Under the pieces are notes generated by a model. That model saw only the letters and a program-made list of their open reading frames with translations, did not search any database and was not told the DNA's origin. 64,000 nt of DNA from DATCJA01 sp963814955 (lineage in GTDB: Bacteria > Acidobacteriota > Vicinamibacteria > Vicinamibacterales > UBA2999): NCBI GenBank assembly GCA_963814955.1, contig CAWFEX010000007.1, positions 132,916 to 196,915 on the forward strand. The letters are read 5' to 3'. The position numbers and the translations under genes are program-made. The stretch's first letter is position 1. Every line of letters begins with the position of its first letter. Shown here piece after piece: positions 47,900 to 56,494 of this stretch.

Positions 47900-49327
47900 T
47901 TATCTCCTGGTCGCCAGTTCCGTCACCACATCCCATGTAAACCGCACGAACCGGTGCAGCTCACTTTCGAGGATTCGCTCCTGATCGCTGTGCGGACCAA
48001 AGCCCTTCGGCGCATCCTCGATGTCGACGGCGGGCCCGATGCCATAGCACTGCACGCCCTTCGCCCGCAGGAACGCCATGTCGCTGGCCGCCGTGAACAT
48101 CATTGGCAGCGTGCCGGTATCGTAGTGCCGCCGGACCGCCTGCTCAATAGTCCGGAACGCCTCACTGTCGAGCCGGGACGAGGCCCCCGCTGGCCGCGTA
48201 CCGCGTGGCACATACTCCGCCCGAACGGCCGGATTGTCGATCGCTTTACGCAGGGTCTCGAGCACCGCCACCGGGTCGTCATCCGGAAGTATCCGGACAT
48301 CGAGCTGTGCCTTTGCTTCTGAAGGAATCACGTTCAGGCGGTACCCCGCGTTGACCATGGTCGGCGACGCCGTTGCGTGCAGAAGCGCAGCCTTTGACGG
48401 TTCATGAACGTGAAAATACCGGTCGATCTCCGCGACTTTCTGAGGGTCGAGAACGTCCCGGTAGCGCTGAGCCGCCTCACCCGATGTTGTTTCCGCAAGC
48501 CGGGCGAAGTAGGTGCGGGTGGTCTCATTGAGCCGGATGATGGCGTGCCAGTTGCTGGCGCGCTCGAGCGCCGCACCCAGGCGGACGATCGGATTGTCGA
48601 CGAGCGGCACCGAGCCATGTCCTGCCACCCCGGTCGCCGTAAGCTGGATGGCCCGCGGCAGCTTCTCCGTTGTCTGCACGGCGGCGTAACGAACGCGGCC
48701 GCCCTCGCGCACGACAAAGTCGAAGGTCTCTGCGAGGCAATACTCGGCGTCGATCTGGTCGAAGTGCTGATTGACCATGAAGTCGATGCCGACGTCCGTC
48801 GAACCTTCCTCCCCGGATTCCGCAAGAAGGATGACGTCGCGATCGAGCGGCACGTTGAGCCGCTTGAGCATCAGCATCACCATCAGCGACGCAACCACGT
48901 TGTCCTTGTCGTCGAGCGTCCCACGCCCGTAGACGTATCCATCCGCGCGGGTAGCACTGAATGGCGGATGCGTCCACTTGGCGGCATCGACACTGACGAC
49001 GTCGGTATGCGCCATCAGGAGGATCGGGCGCTTGCTGCCGTTTCCTTTCAGACGCGCCACGACATTGGGACGATGCGCCTCGTTCGCGAACACCTGGACC
49101 GGAATCCCGTTGTCCTCGAGCACCTCGCGCAGGTAGTCGGCCGCAGGCTTTTCGTTGCCTGGCGGGTCGCTCGAGTCGAACCGAATCAGCGCCTGAAAAT
49201 GGCGCATCGTTTCTTCCTCGAGCGCGGTCCAGTCGGGAGATTTGGACTGCTGGCCGGACACCCCGCTCAGCAGAAGCACGACCGCAAGGCACGTCGCCAG
49301 GGTCCGCCCGCGAAGCTCCCACCTCAT
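47900..49327 (-). CDS. Secreted M20 family zinc peptidase
   Basis: 475 residues from ATG 49327 with a signal peptide (TLATCLAVVLLLSGVSGQ). Metal ligands of M20 are in place: the His-Asp of LMAHTDVVSVD, the Asp of GRGTLDDKDNV, the catalytic Glu pair of LLAESGEEGSTD, a later Asp/Glu in CLAETFDF, and the last His in KGFGPHSDQERI. The dimerisation lobe (GVAGHGSVPLVDNPIVRLG) has the usual His. A di- or tripeptidase or carboxypeptidase activity in the periplasm is likely. It heads the hydrolase run down to 42.3 kb. Confidence 0.92.
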   Translation of the reverse strand: MRWELRGRTLATCLAVVLLLSGVSGQQSKSPDWTALEEETMRHFQALIRFDSSDPPGNEKPAADYLREVLEDNGIPVQVFANEAHRPNVVARLKGNGSKRPILLMAHTDVVSVDAAKWTHPPFSATRADGYVYGRGTLDDKDNVVASLMVMLMLKRLNVPLDRDVILLAESGEEGSTDVGIDFMVNQHFDQIDAEYCLAETFDFVVREGGRVRYAAVQTTEKLPRAIQLTATGVAGHGSVPLVDNPIVRLGAALERASNWHAIIRLNETTRTYFARLAETTSGEAAQRYRDVLDPQKVAEIDRYFHVHEPSKAALLHATASPTMVNAGYRLNVIPSEAKAQLDVRILPDDDPVAVLETLRKAIDNPAVRAEYVPRGTRPAGASSRLDSEAFRTIEQAVRRHYDTGTLPMMFTAASDMAFLRAKGVQCYGIGPAVDIEDAPKGFGPHSDQERILESELHRFVRFTWDVVTELATRR

Positions 49328-49359
49328 CGGCTCGGAGTATAGCGCGGTCAATTGTGTAC

Positions 49360-49382
49360 GTAGTGTCCGGCTTTAGCCGGAC
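49360..49382 (+). repeat. REP-like hairpin (GTCCGGC group)
   Basis: GTAG (49360-49363), T, then stem GTCCGGC/GCCGGAC with loop TTTA. It lies between the divergent M20 peptidase and YncE-like genes. The same stem recurs at 53755, 56472 and 58527. Confidence 0.83.
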
Positions 49383-49397
49383 CCATACCGGACGTTT

Positions 49398-49414
49398 CGT
49401 GGCAGAATCTGCAC
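49398..49414 (+). promoter_or_regulatory. 17-bp motif CGTGGCAGAATCTGCAC, copy 1
   Basis: It contains the palindrome GCAGA-A-TCTGC and a CAGAAT that could serve as a -10 box. It ends 17 nt before the ATG of the YncE-like gene. An identical 17-mer ends 15 nt before the Ser/Thr kinase gene at 50999. Confidence 0.55.
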
Positions 49415-49431
49415 CGAGCCGGAGGTGCTGC

Positions 49432-50436
49432 ATGAGCTCGGAACGAAAGTGGGTTCTGTGGGTGACATCGCTCGCGACTCTCGCGTTTATGGCGGCTCTT
49501 CCTGCCGCGCAAACACCGTCGCCGGCGCGGTTGCTCGTGTTGCTGCGCGACGCGAGCGCACTGGCGATCGTCGATCCGGTAAGTCGGAAGGAGCTGGGCC
49601 GTGTGCCCACCGTCAAGGATCCGCATGAAGTAACCGCGTCGGCCGACGGCAACACCGCGTTCGTGGCCAGCCCGAGCGAAGGCATCGCCGTGATCGATCT
49701 GGCTGCGCAGAAAGAGCTGCGACGCTTCAGTCCGGGGGAGCGCAGTGCGCCGCACGACGTTCTCTTCGCCGATGGAAAGGTGTACTTCACCGCCGAGGGC
49801 TTCAAGTCGATCGGCCGCTACGACCCAACCGCCAACAAGATTGAGTGGATGCTCGGCATCGGCCAGGATGGAACCCACATGCTGGTGCTCAGCAAGGACC
49901 GAAGCACGATGTACGTGCCGAACAGAGGATCCAACAGCGTGTCGGTGATCGAGGCCATAGCAACGGGGCCACCGAAGTGGAGGGTCAGCGCGATCCCAGT
50001 GCCGGGCAAGACACCCGAAGGGATCGACCTCTCGCCGGATGGCCGCGAGCTGTGGACGGCCACGAGGGGCGACGGCGGCATCTCCATCATCGATGTCGCC
50101 AGCAGAAAGGTGACGCAGACATTGAGCCTCGGGTTGACCGACGCCAACCGTCTGAAGCTCACACCCGACGGCCGGCTCGCGCTCGTCCTGGACGGCGGCA
50201 CCGGCTCGCTGATCGTCGTGGACGCACCGGGTCGCAAGGAGATCAAGCGGATCAAGCTGGCGCCCGGCGACACCGGCGATGGCGGCATGATGGTGATGCG
50301 TGACAGCTCGCGCGTATACCTCGGGCTGCGGGATGCTCACAAAGTGTCAGTGGTCGATTTGAAGACCCTGGAGGTGAGTAACGAAATCTCGATGGGGCCA
50401 GGCTCCGGTCCAGGCTGCATCGCGTGGGTGCCTTAG
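49432..50436 (+). CDS. Secreted YncE/YVTN-type beta-propeller protein
   Basis: 334 residues from ATG 49432, with GGAGG six nt before it. A signal peptide covers about residues 1-26 (VTSLATLAFMAALPAA). Seven blades are suggested by repeats such as VTASADGNTAFVASPSEGIAVID, HMLVLSKDRSTMYVPNRGSNSVSVI, IDLSPDGRELWTATRGDGGISIID and VYLGLRDAHKVSVVDLKTLEV. Such exported propellers usually bind ligands or act as scaffolds. Just upstream lies a 17-bp motif shared with the kinase gene, so joint control is possible. Confidence 0.85.
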   Translation: MSSERKWVLWVTSLATLAFMAALPAAQTPSPARLLVLLRDASALAIVDPVSRKELGRVPTVKDPHEVTASADGNTAFVASPSEGIAVIDLAAQKELRRFSPGERSAPHDVLFADGKVYFTAEGFKSIGRYDPTANKIEWMLGIGQDGTHMLVLSKDRSTMYVPNRGSNSVSVIEAIATGPPKWRVSAIPVPGKTPEGIDLSPDGRELWTATRGDGGISIIDVASRKVTQTLSLGLTDANRLKLTPDGRLALVLDGGTGSLIVVDAPGRKEIKRIKLAPGDTGDGGMMVMRDSSRVYLGLRDAHKVSVVDLKTLEVSNEISMGPGSGPGCIAWVP

Positions 50437-50507
50437 CTAGGCGGTAGGTGGTAGTCGGTAGTCGGTAGCGCTAGTCGGTAGCGTAGGGCGCGGCTTCACG
50501 CCGCGCC
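50437..50507. repeat. GGTAG/GTCGGTAG word repeat plus REP hairpin
   Basis: GGCGGTAGGTGGTAGTCGGT-type words, seven or so in series, lead into GTAG-GGCGCGGC-TTCAC-GCCGCGCC (50483-50507). The two repeat classes therefore touch here: the last GTAG word is the REP foot. Confidence 0.8.
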
Positions 50508-50515
50508 GAAGAGAT

Positions 50516-50794
50516 TCAGGAAGGTTGCAGACGTGCGACCTGCAGGGCTACACCGAGCAGTCCCAGAAGGAGCGCGACGAACATCCCGACGAGCCACGTG
50601 AACTTTTGATCCATCCGGTCGAAGCGGAGGTTCATTTCCGACCGGAGATCCCGGACCTCGGTGCGCACTTCGCCGATCTCGCCGCGCACTTCGGCTCGCA
50701 TACCGCGCATTTCCGCGCGAATGTCCGCCATCAGCGCAGCGTGATCCTCCATTCGACCTTCCATATACGCGACCCGTTCGTCGAGGCTCCGCAT
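50516..50794 (-). CDS. Small coiled-coil protein with C-terminal membrane anchor
   Basis: 92 residues. Residues 1-62 are a charged coiled coil built from repeats of the type MRGMRAEVRGEIGEVRTEVR. Residues 65-87 are one membrane helix (WLVGMFVALLLGLLGVALQVA). The pattern is common among unnamed bacterial proteins; no function can be given. The heptad regularity and clear hydrophobic end support it as a real gene although it stands alone. The 204 bp between it and the kinase gene hold no other recognisable gene. Confidence 0.65.
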   Translation of the reverse strand: MRSLDERVAYMEGRMEDHAALMADIRAEMRGMRAEVRGEIGEVRTEVRDLRSEMNLRFDRMDQKFTWLVGMFVALLLGLLGVALQVARLQPS

Positions 50795-50966
50795 CGAGCT
50801 GCGCCCTCTGTCGGGCCGCCTTGGCCCGATTGTACATCGTCGTCACGAGCACAACGGATGCCGGAAGACCTGCGGAGGAACGTCGCCATTTCCCGCGTAA
50901 AACCCAGGCTGATCGACGCGAACGCGCGCGAGGTGTTCATTTCTGCCGCCCGATGATCACAGAGTC

Positions 50967-50983
50967 CGTGGCAGAATCTGCAC
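50967..50983 (+). promoter_or_regulatory. 17-bp motif CGTGGCAGAATCTGCAC, copy 2
   Basis: Exact copy of 49398-49414, here 15 nt before the kinase start codon, which lacks a Shine-Dalgarno sequence. The near-equal distance to the two starts suggests a shared promoter or operator rather than chance. Confidence 0.55.
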
Positions 50984-50998
50984 GTTCAATCCACCATC

Positions 50999-52903
50999 AT
51001 GGCTCTTGGTGCGGGGACACGGGTCGGCCCCTACGAGATCATCGCACCGCTGGGCGCCGGCGGGATGGGCGAGGTCTACCGCGCGCGGGACCTGCGACTC
51101 GGACGTGATGTCGCTCTCAAGGTATTACCCGACGCCTTCGCGCGTGATCCGGATCGCCTCGCCCGCTTCCGGCGCGAAGCGCAGGTCGTTGCTTCCCTCA
51201 ACCATCCGCACATTGCCGCGATCCATGGATTCGAGGAATCGGATGGTGTGCAGGCGCTCGTGCTCGAGCTCGTCGAAGGCCCGACGCTGGCGGATCGCAT
51301 CGCCGCGGGCCCCATTGCCTTGGACGATGCGCTGCCAATCGCGCGACAGATTGCCGAAGCGCTCGAAGCCGCGCACGAACAGGGAATCATTCATCGCGAT
51401 CTCAAGCCGGCAAATATCAAGCTGAGAGCCGACGGCGCGGTGAAAGTGCTCGACTTCGGCCTGGCCAAGGCAATCGATCCAACGGCGACGGCGACCGATG
51501 TGTCGCAGTCACCCACGATCACCAGCCCGGCGATGGTCAGCGCCGCGGGGTTGATTCTCGGTACGGCCGCTTACATGTCGCCGGAACAGGCGGCCGGAAA
51601 AGCAGTCGACAAGCGGGCCGACATCTGGGCGTTCGGCGTGATTCTTTGGGAGATGCTGACTGGGAAGCGCCTGTTCGACAGCGAGACCGTTCCACACACG
51701 CTTGCTGACGTGCTGCGAGCCGAGATTGATTTCGGCAAGCTGCCTCCCGGGACACCGCGTCGAATTTCGGAAACGTTGCAGCGCTGTCTCGATCGCAACA
51801 TCAAGAGCAGGTTGCGCGATATTGGCGAGGCGCGCGTGACGATCGAGAACTACCTGGCGAACCCTGTGAGCGCGCGAGACGCGAGCCTCACCGTCACGTC
51901 TTCGTCAGGTACGCGGTCACCGATGACGGTTGCGGCCCTCGCTGTTGCCGCGGTGGCAGTCATCGTCGCCGCGGCCGTATCGTTCGTGCACTTCCGCGAG
52001 CAGGCGCCCGCGGTCGAGCCCGTGCGTTTTCAGGTTCTGCCTCCCGATGACACCGCCTTCACGAATGCCGTCGTTTTGTCGCCAGATGGACGTCAATTGG
52101 CGTTCCCAGCGCCGGGGCCCAATGGCCAAACCGTGTTGTGGGTGCGCCCGCTCGATTCGCTCGACGCGCGGTACCTGACCGGCACTGAGGGTGCGGCCCG
52201 CCCCGTCTGGTCCCCCGACAGCCGCCATCTTGCCTTCGGGGCCGGCGGGGTCCTGAAGACGATCGACGTGTCAGGTGGACCGCCGCGAACTCTCTGCGAG
52301 TACACCGGGGGATGGCGTGAAGGTGGGTGGAGTACGCAGGGCGTCATCCTTTTCGGAGCCGGACCAAGCGGATTGTGGCAGGTTGCTGCACGCGGTGGCA
52401 CGCCGATGCAGGTGACGACCGTTGATCGATCGAGAGGGGAAGTTCAGCACTCCGGGCCCACCTTCTTGCCAGATGGTCGTCGATTCCTGTACCACCGGGC
52501 CTCATCTGTGCCGGAAAACAACGGAATTTACCTTGGGTCGCTGGATACGAAGCCTGAGGAACAGACCACCGTACAGCTCGTGGCCGCCGCCTCAGAGCCC
52601 GTATATGTGCCTTCACCAACATCGGACGGGGGCTCCCTCTTCTTTTTACGCGGGGGCACACTCCTGGTTCAGTCGTTTGACGGCCAATCGGAATTGACGG
52701 GGAATCCAATTACCATCGCCGAGGATGTCGGCAGCACCGGTACCCAGGGATGGTTCTCTGCGTCGGCCACAGGAGCTCTCGCATTCCGTACCGGTCGTGA
52801 TGCGGTGGCAAGAAGTGAACTCCTATGGTTCGATCGCCAGGGCAAGCGTCTTGGTCAAGTCGGGCCGACCGGGGACTACGGGAACGTCGGACCTCTCGCC
52901 TGA
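50999..52903 (+). CDS. Ser/Thr protein kinase with WD40-like propeller (N-terminal part; frameshift at about 52889)
   Basis: 634 residues in this frame. Hanks-type kinase domain: glycine loop LGAGGMGEVY, Lys41 in VALKVLP, HRDLKPAN with Asp134, DFG in VLDFGLAKA, GTAAYMSPEQ and IWAFGVILWEMLTGKR. One membrane helix follows (TVAALAVAAVAVIVAAAVSF, about 310-330), then the first PD40 blades outside the membrane (AVVLSPDGRQLAFPAPG, PVWSPDSRHLAFGAGG). The frame breaks after GDYGNVG. Removing one G from GTCGGACCTC at 52887-52896 gives GNVDLSPDGKRV and joins the two halves into a protein of about 910 residues. A 17-bp motif lies upstream. Confidence 0.9.
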   Translation: MALGAGTRVGPYEIIAPLGAGGMGEVYRARDLRLGRDVALKVLPDAFARDPDRLARFRREAQVVASLNHPHIAAIHGFEESDGVQALVLELVEGPTLADRIAAGPIALDDALPIARQIAEALEAAHEQGIIHRDLKPANIKLRADGAVKVLDFGLAKAIDPTATATDVSQSPTITSPAMVSAAGLILGTAAYMSPEQAAGKAVDKRADIWAFGVILWEMLTGKRLFDSETVPHTLADVLRAEIDFGKLPPGTPRRISETLQRCLDRNIKSRLRDIGEARVTIENYLANPVSARDASLTVTSSSGTRSPMTVAALAVAAVAVIVAAAVSFVHFREQAPAVEPVRFQVLPPDDTAFTNAVVLSPDGRQLAFPAPGPNGQTVLWVRPLDSLDARYLTGTEGAARPVWSPDSRHLAFGAGGVLKTIDVSGGPPRTLCEYTGGWREGGWSTQGVILFGAGPSGLWQVAARGGTPMQVTTVDRSRGEVQHSGPTFLPDGRRFLYHRASSVPENNGIYLGSLDTKPEEQTTVQLVAAASEPVYVPSPTSDGGSLFFLRGGTLLVQSFDGQSELTGNPITIAEDVGSTGTQGWFSASATGALAFRTGRDAVARSELLWFDRQGKRLGQVGPTGDYGNVGPLA

Positions 52904-53732
52904 CGGGAAGAGGGTGTTCGTTGAGAGAAGGGAGGCTGCGACAAACGTTCCCGGCGGCGTCCTGGTGTGGCGTCTATGGAGCGCCGAGATCTCACGTGGC
53001 ATTTTCAGCCGTCTGAATCCGGCCGAAGGGGCGGAAGTGTCACTCGCCCCGTCATCTGATGGCCGGGTGGCGTTCAGCTCGACGCTCAACGGAGCCGTCG
53101 GCGATCTCTATTGGATATCGTCCAGCGGCGTGGGCTCACCGGAACCGCTGCTCGTCAAGTCGCCGACGACCAAGCATCCCAATGACATCTCGCCGGATGG
53201 GCGTTTTCTGATTTACGACGATCACACGGCGCAGCGGCAGGACTTGTGGATCCTGCCGCTCCAGCCACCGCCGGGGGACGAGCGCAAGCCGATTCCGTTC
53301 CTCGTCACACAGGCCGACGAATGGTTCGCGCAGTTCTCGCCAGATGGCAGGTGGATCGCGTACACCTCCGATGAATCTGGACGTCGCGAGGTGTACGTGC
53401 AGGGCTTTGCGCCGGACCGCATTCCCGCCGCCGGCGTCGGCAAATGGCAGATCTCCACGGCAGGCGGCGAAAAGCCCCGCTGGCGGCCCGATGGCACCGA
53501 ACTGTACTACCTCGCACCCGACCGCAAGTTGATGGCCGTGCCGGTGAAGATCGGACCTGCGTTCGAGCCTGGCGTGGCCGTCCCGCTGTTCGACACGTAC
53601 GTGACTGGTGTCATTCCCTATGACGTCGGCGCCGACGGACGATTTCTGATAAACACCATCAGCGAAGCCGCGTCGCCGACAGCGTCACCCGTGACGATCG
53701 TGTTGAACTGGCAGGCCGGGTTGCGACGATAG
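52890..53732 (+). pseudogene. C-terminal propeller half of the Ser/Thr kinase (continuation after frameshift)
   Basis: It continues the PD40 blades: LSPDGKRVFVERREA, DISPDGRFLIYDDHTAQR, QFSPDGRWIAYTSDESGRRE, PRWRPDGTELYYLAPDRKLM, ending VLNWQAGLRR. It has no start of its own and belongs to the gene at 50999, which a single-base deletion near 52889 restores. Confidence 0.88.
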
Positions 53733-53754
53733 AAGCTCCCCCAGAATGCAAAAG

Positions 53755-53815
53755 GTCCGGCTAAAGCCGGACACGACGTACGCTTGCGGAAGCCGGACAC
53801 TACGTACGATGAGCC
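53755..53815. repeat. REP-like elements (GTCCGGC group), one full and one half
   Basis: GTCCGGC-TAAA-GCCGGAC (53755-53772) has a degenerate foot (GTCG on the minus strand). A half copy, AGCCGGACACTACGTACG, follows. They lie just upstream of the second hydrolase gene and in its frame encode the spurious peptide KVRLKPDTTY. Confidence 0.75.
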
Positions 53816-53844
53816 GATCCTCGCGATTCGATTGGAGACGCACG

Positions 53845-55761
53845 ATGAAAGCAATCGCCACAGCCCTCTGCATGTTGTGGTGTTCGGCGCCGGTGTTCGC
53901 GGAGGTGACCAAGGTCACCATTGCGAGCCGTTCGACTGTCGCCAATGGGCAGCCCTTCGGGACGACGGGGCCGTACGAAAAGCTCACCGGATCCATCGAG
54001 TTTGCTCTCGATCCAGGCAACCCTCAGAACACGCGCATCGTCGATCTCGATCGTGCCGATCGGGCTCAAGACGGCCGCGTCCATTTCACCGCGGACCTCG
54101 TGGTCCTGCGGCCGGCGGATCCGGCGAAAGGCAACGGCGTCCTGCTCTTCGAGGTGGTCAACCGCGGCCGCATCGGACTCCTCAGCCGATTCAATAGCGC
54201 TCCGGGCACGGTGGACCCCGCGGCGCCGGCCGATTTCGGCAACGGATATCTGATGCGCGAGGGATACACGCTGGTGATGGTCGGATGGGAGTTCGATATT
54301 CCTTCCGGAACGATCCGCCTGGAAGCGCCCCGAGTGGACGCGATCGTCGACTCCCTCCGCGTTAACTTCATTCTGGACCGCAAGGCAGCCGAGGCCTCTC
54401 TCGACGATGCACCGATGTATCGCCCGGAGAATCCCACCGACCCGGCAAGCACGCTCACCGTTCGCGATCACTATTGGGACATGCCGACCCCGATTGCGCG
54501 CACCCGCTGGAGGTTCGTGACCGACACCACAGGACCTCCGCGCGTGGCCCTGGACGGAGGCTTCGAGCCGGGGCGCATGTACGAAGTCACGTTCAAAGCG
54601 CGCGGCGCGCGCGTCGTCGGGACCGGCCTGGCCGCGATTCGTGACGCCGCTTCGGCCTTCCGCTATCGCACCGACCTGCCGATCCAGGGGAAGGCTGCTT
54701 ATGCGTTCGGAGTCTCGCAAGTGGGCCGGTTCCTGCGGCAGTTCCTGTACGAAGGCTTCAACGCGGACGAACGTGGCCGCCGGGTATTCGACGCGGTCTG
54801 GTCGCACATCGCCGGATCAGCGCGTGGCATGTTCAACGAGCGATTCGGAATGCCCGTCGCCGGGTCGGTTCTGCTGACGCCGACGCGCTTCCCGTTTACC
54901 ACTGACGAACAGAGCTTCGACGGCGAACGCGGATCCCTGCTTCAGCTCTACAAGCCCGAACAGCGCCCGAAGCTCTTCTTCACGAACACGCCTGTCGAGT
55001 ATTGGGGTGGCGGTCGAGCGGCGGCGCTCATTCACACGAGTGCGGACGGAAAGCGAGATCTGCCCGTTCCGGACAACGTCCGGATCTATCTGCTGGCCGG
55101 CACTCAGCACGGCGAGGCGTCGTTTCCACCAGCGCGCGCACGCGGACAACAGATCGACAACCCGGTGCCCCAGCGCGAGGTGATGCGCGCCCTGCTTCGC
55201 GGTCTGCACGAATGGACGAGCCGAGGCGTCGCGGCTCCGGAGAGCCGCTATCCGAAACTCGCCGACGGGACATTGACGCCGGTGGCCTCTATTCGCTTTC
55301 CGACGATCCCCGGAGTGGCCGATCCGCGCGTTATTCCGGGACCAGGTCAGGTACGGAACGGACGCGTGCAGATGCTGCCGTACCTCGTTCCGCAGGTCGA
55401 TGTCGATGGCAACGACATCGCCGGCATCCGTGTACCCGATGTCGCGGTGCCCGTCGCCACCAACACCGGCTGGAATTTTCGTTCGCCGTCGGTTGGCGGG
55501 CCAACCGAGATCTACAACCTGCTTGGCTCGTATGTTCCGTTTGCCCTGACGAAAGCCGAGCGGGAGGCACGGCGCGACCCGCGGCCCTCGATTGCGGAGC
55601 GATATCGAAACCGGGAAGACTACATCGCGAAGCTGCGCGCCGCCGCGGAGGATCTCGTCACCCGTCGATATCTGCTGGCCGAAGACGTGGACAACGTCGT
55701 CGAGCGAGGTGTCGCGCAGTGGCAGTTCCTGACTTCGCGGCCGGCGACCTCGTCGCGGTGA
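53845..55761 (+). CDS. Large secreted alpha/beta-hydrolase-domain protein (Abhydrolase_10-like), copy 2
   Basis: 638 residues from ATG 53845, with GGAG seven nt upstream; the longer open frame before it is repeat sequence. Signal peptide ATALCMLWCSAPVFA. It aligns end to end with the 45981-47894 protein: VTKVTIASRST, LLFEVVNRGRIGLLSRFN, VMVGWEFDIPSG, YAFGVSQVGRFLRQFLYEGFNADE (the probable nucleophile Ser in GVSQVGR), NTPVEYWGGGRAAALIHT, VDVDGNDIAGIRVPDVAVP. Function unknown. The copies differ clearly, so the duplication is old or they arrived separately. Confidence 0.85.
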   Translation: MKAIATALCMLWCSAPVFAEVTKVTIASRSTVANGQPFGTTGPYEKLTGSIEFALDPGNPQNTRIVDLDRADRAQDGRVHFTADLVVLRPADPAKGNGVLLFEVVNRGRIGLLSRFNSAPGTVDPAAPADFGNGYLMREGYTLVMVGWEFDIPSGTIRLEAPRVDAIVDSLRVNFILDRKAAEASLDDAPMYRPENPTDPASTLTVRDHYWDMPTPIARTRWRFVTDTTGPPRVALDGGFEPGRMYEVTFKARGARVVGTGLAAIRDAASAFRYRTDLPIQGKAAYAFGVSQVGRFLRQFLYEGFNADERGRRVFDAVWSHIAGSARGMFNERFGMPVAGSVLLTPTRFPFTTDEQSFDGERGSLLQLYKPEQRPKLFFTNTPVEYWGGGRAAALIHTSADGKRDLPVPDNVRIYLLAGTQHGEASFPPARARGQQIDNPVPQREVMRALLRGLHEWTSRGVAAPESRYPKLADGTLTPVASIRFPTIPGVADPRVIPGPGQVRNGRVQMLPYLVPQVDVDGNDIAGIRVPDVAVPVATNTGWNFRSPSVGGPTEIYNLLGSYVPFALTKAEREARRDPRPSIAERYRNREDYIAKLRAAAEDLVTRRYLLAEDVDNVVERGVAQWQFLTSRPATSSR

Positions 55762-55811
55762 CGCGTAACGCCGGACGTGAATGAAACAGGATCACTGATC
55801 ATCGATCGCAC

Positions 55812-56270
55812 ATGACTACGACGCCGGACGTCCCTCGTCGTCTGTTTCTGATCGCGATTGGCGGAGCCGTCGTTGGCGCTCGCCGTTCGCTGGCACAGTC
55901 CGCGGCGGAAGTGCTTGTCGCGGCGATGCAGGACGGCAACAAGGTCATCTACCTCCGCCATGCAACGACGGACCAGCGCCAGATTGACACCGGGCGTCTG
56001 GGCGACCGGAGCGGACAACGGAATCTGACTCCGGAGGGAATCCGTCAAGCGGAGAATCTCGGCCGCGCGCTCCGTGCGCTGCGCGTTCCCCTCAACGAGA
56101 TTCTGGCGAGTCCGGTGTTCCGCGCCCGCGATTCCGCCGAACGCGCGTTCGGCGAAGATCAGGTCAAGGTGACGATGGATCTTGTCGCGGATGACTACGC
56201 CGGCAATCAGTTGAACCGAATGATTGAAGCACGAAGAGGCTTCTCCGGACGGTACCGGGGCCAGGCATGA
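55812..56270 (+). CDS. Exported histidine phosphatase superfamily protein (N-terminal part, frameshifted)
   Basis: 152 residues in this frame. A signal sequence with a twin-arginine-like RRLFLIAIGGAVVG is followed by the phosphohistidine motif YLRHATTD (the RHG variant RHA) and EILASPVFRARDSAERAFG. The frame leaves the family pattern after NRMIEA and stops at 56270. The rest of the domain, including the second active-site His, continues in another frame (56267-56455). One indel near 56231 would join RMIEA to KRLLRTVPGPG-MNRILVGH. Confidence 0.75.
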   Translation: MTTTPDVPRRLFLIAIGGAVVGARRSLAQSAAEVLVAAMQDGNKVIYLRHATTDQRQIDTGRLGDRSGQRNLTPEGIRQAENLGRALRALRVPLNEILASPVFRARDSAERAFGEDQVKVTMDLVADDYAGNQLNRMIEARRGFSGRYRGQA

Positions 56271-56455
56271 ATCGCATACTCGTCGGCCACCGCACGCCGC
56301 TCGAAATGGTCATCGGACGCATGTTTCCCGACAGCGTGCTGCCCGAAGGCGCCATGGCCGTGTTTCTTCCCGGAGCGCCGCCGCAACTTCTCGGCACGAT
56401 CACCACCGAACGCGTCGTCCAGGCAGCAGAATCACGCGGTGCATTGAAACCGTAA
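56267..56455 (+). pseudogene. C-terminal part of the histidine phosphatase
   Basis: RILVGHRTPLEMVIGRMFPD and LPEGAMAVFLPG are the conserved second half of the phosphatase domain, with the second catalytic His in VGHRTP. The ATG at 56267 overlaps the previous stop, but the residues before it in this frame (LLRTVPGPG) also fit the domain, so it is a continuation, not a separate gene. Confidence 0.72.
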
Positions 56456-56471
56456 GATTTCAATCGTACGG

Positions 56472-56494
56472 GTCCGGCTGAAGCCGGACACTAC
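56472..56494 (-). repeat. REP-like hairpin (GTCCGGC group)
   Basis: Minus-strand GTAG (56494-56491), T, stem GTCCGGC/GCCGGAC, loop TTCA. It lies between the convergent phosphatase and CaiB genes and touches the CaiB stop. Confidence 0.85.

Noticed and set aside
46029..47984. 651-codon plus-strand open frame opposite the Abhydrolase_10-like gene
   Set aside because: Exact antisense companion of the real gene, without signal peptide or motifs.
50795..50998. A small gene between the coiled-coil protein and the kinase (for example MPEDLRRNVAISRVKPRLID in the plus frame)
   Set aside because: The stretch is short, has no ribosome site and no recognisable family; it overlaps the promoter-proximal motif region of the kinase. 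I cannot support it.
56267..56455. A separate small gene starting at ATG 56267
   Set aside because: The residues upstream in the same frame also match the histidine phosphatase fold, so this is the second half of a frameshifted gene.
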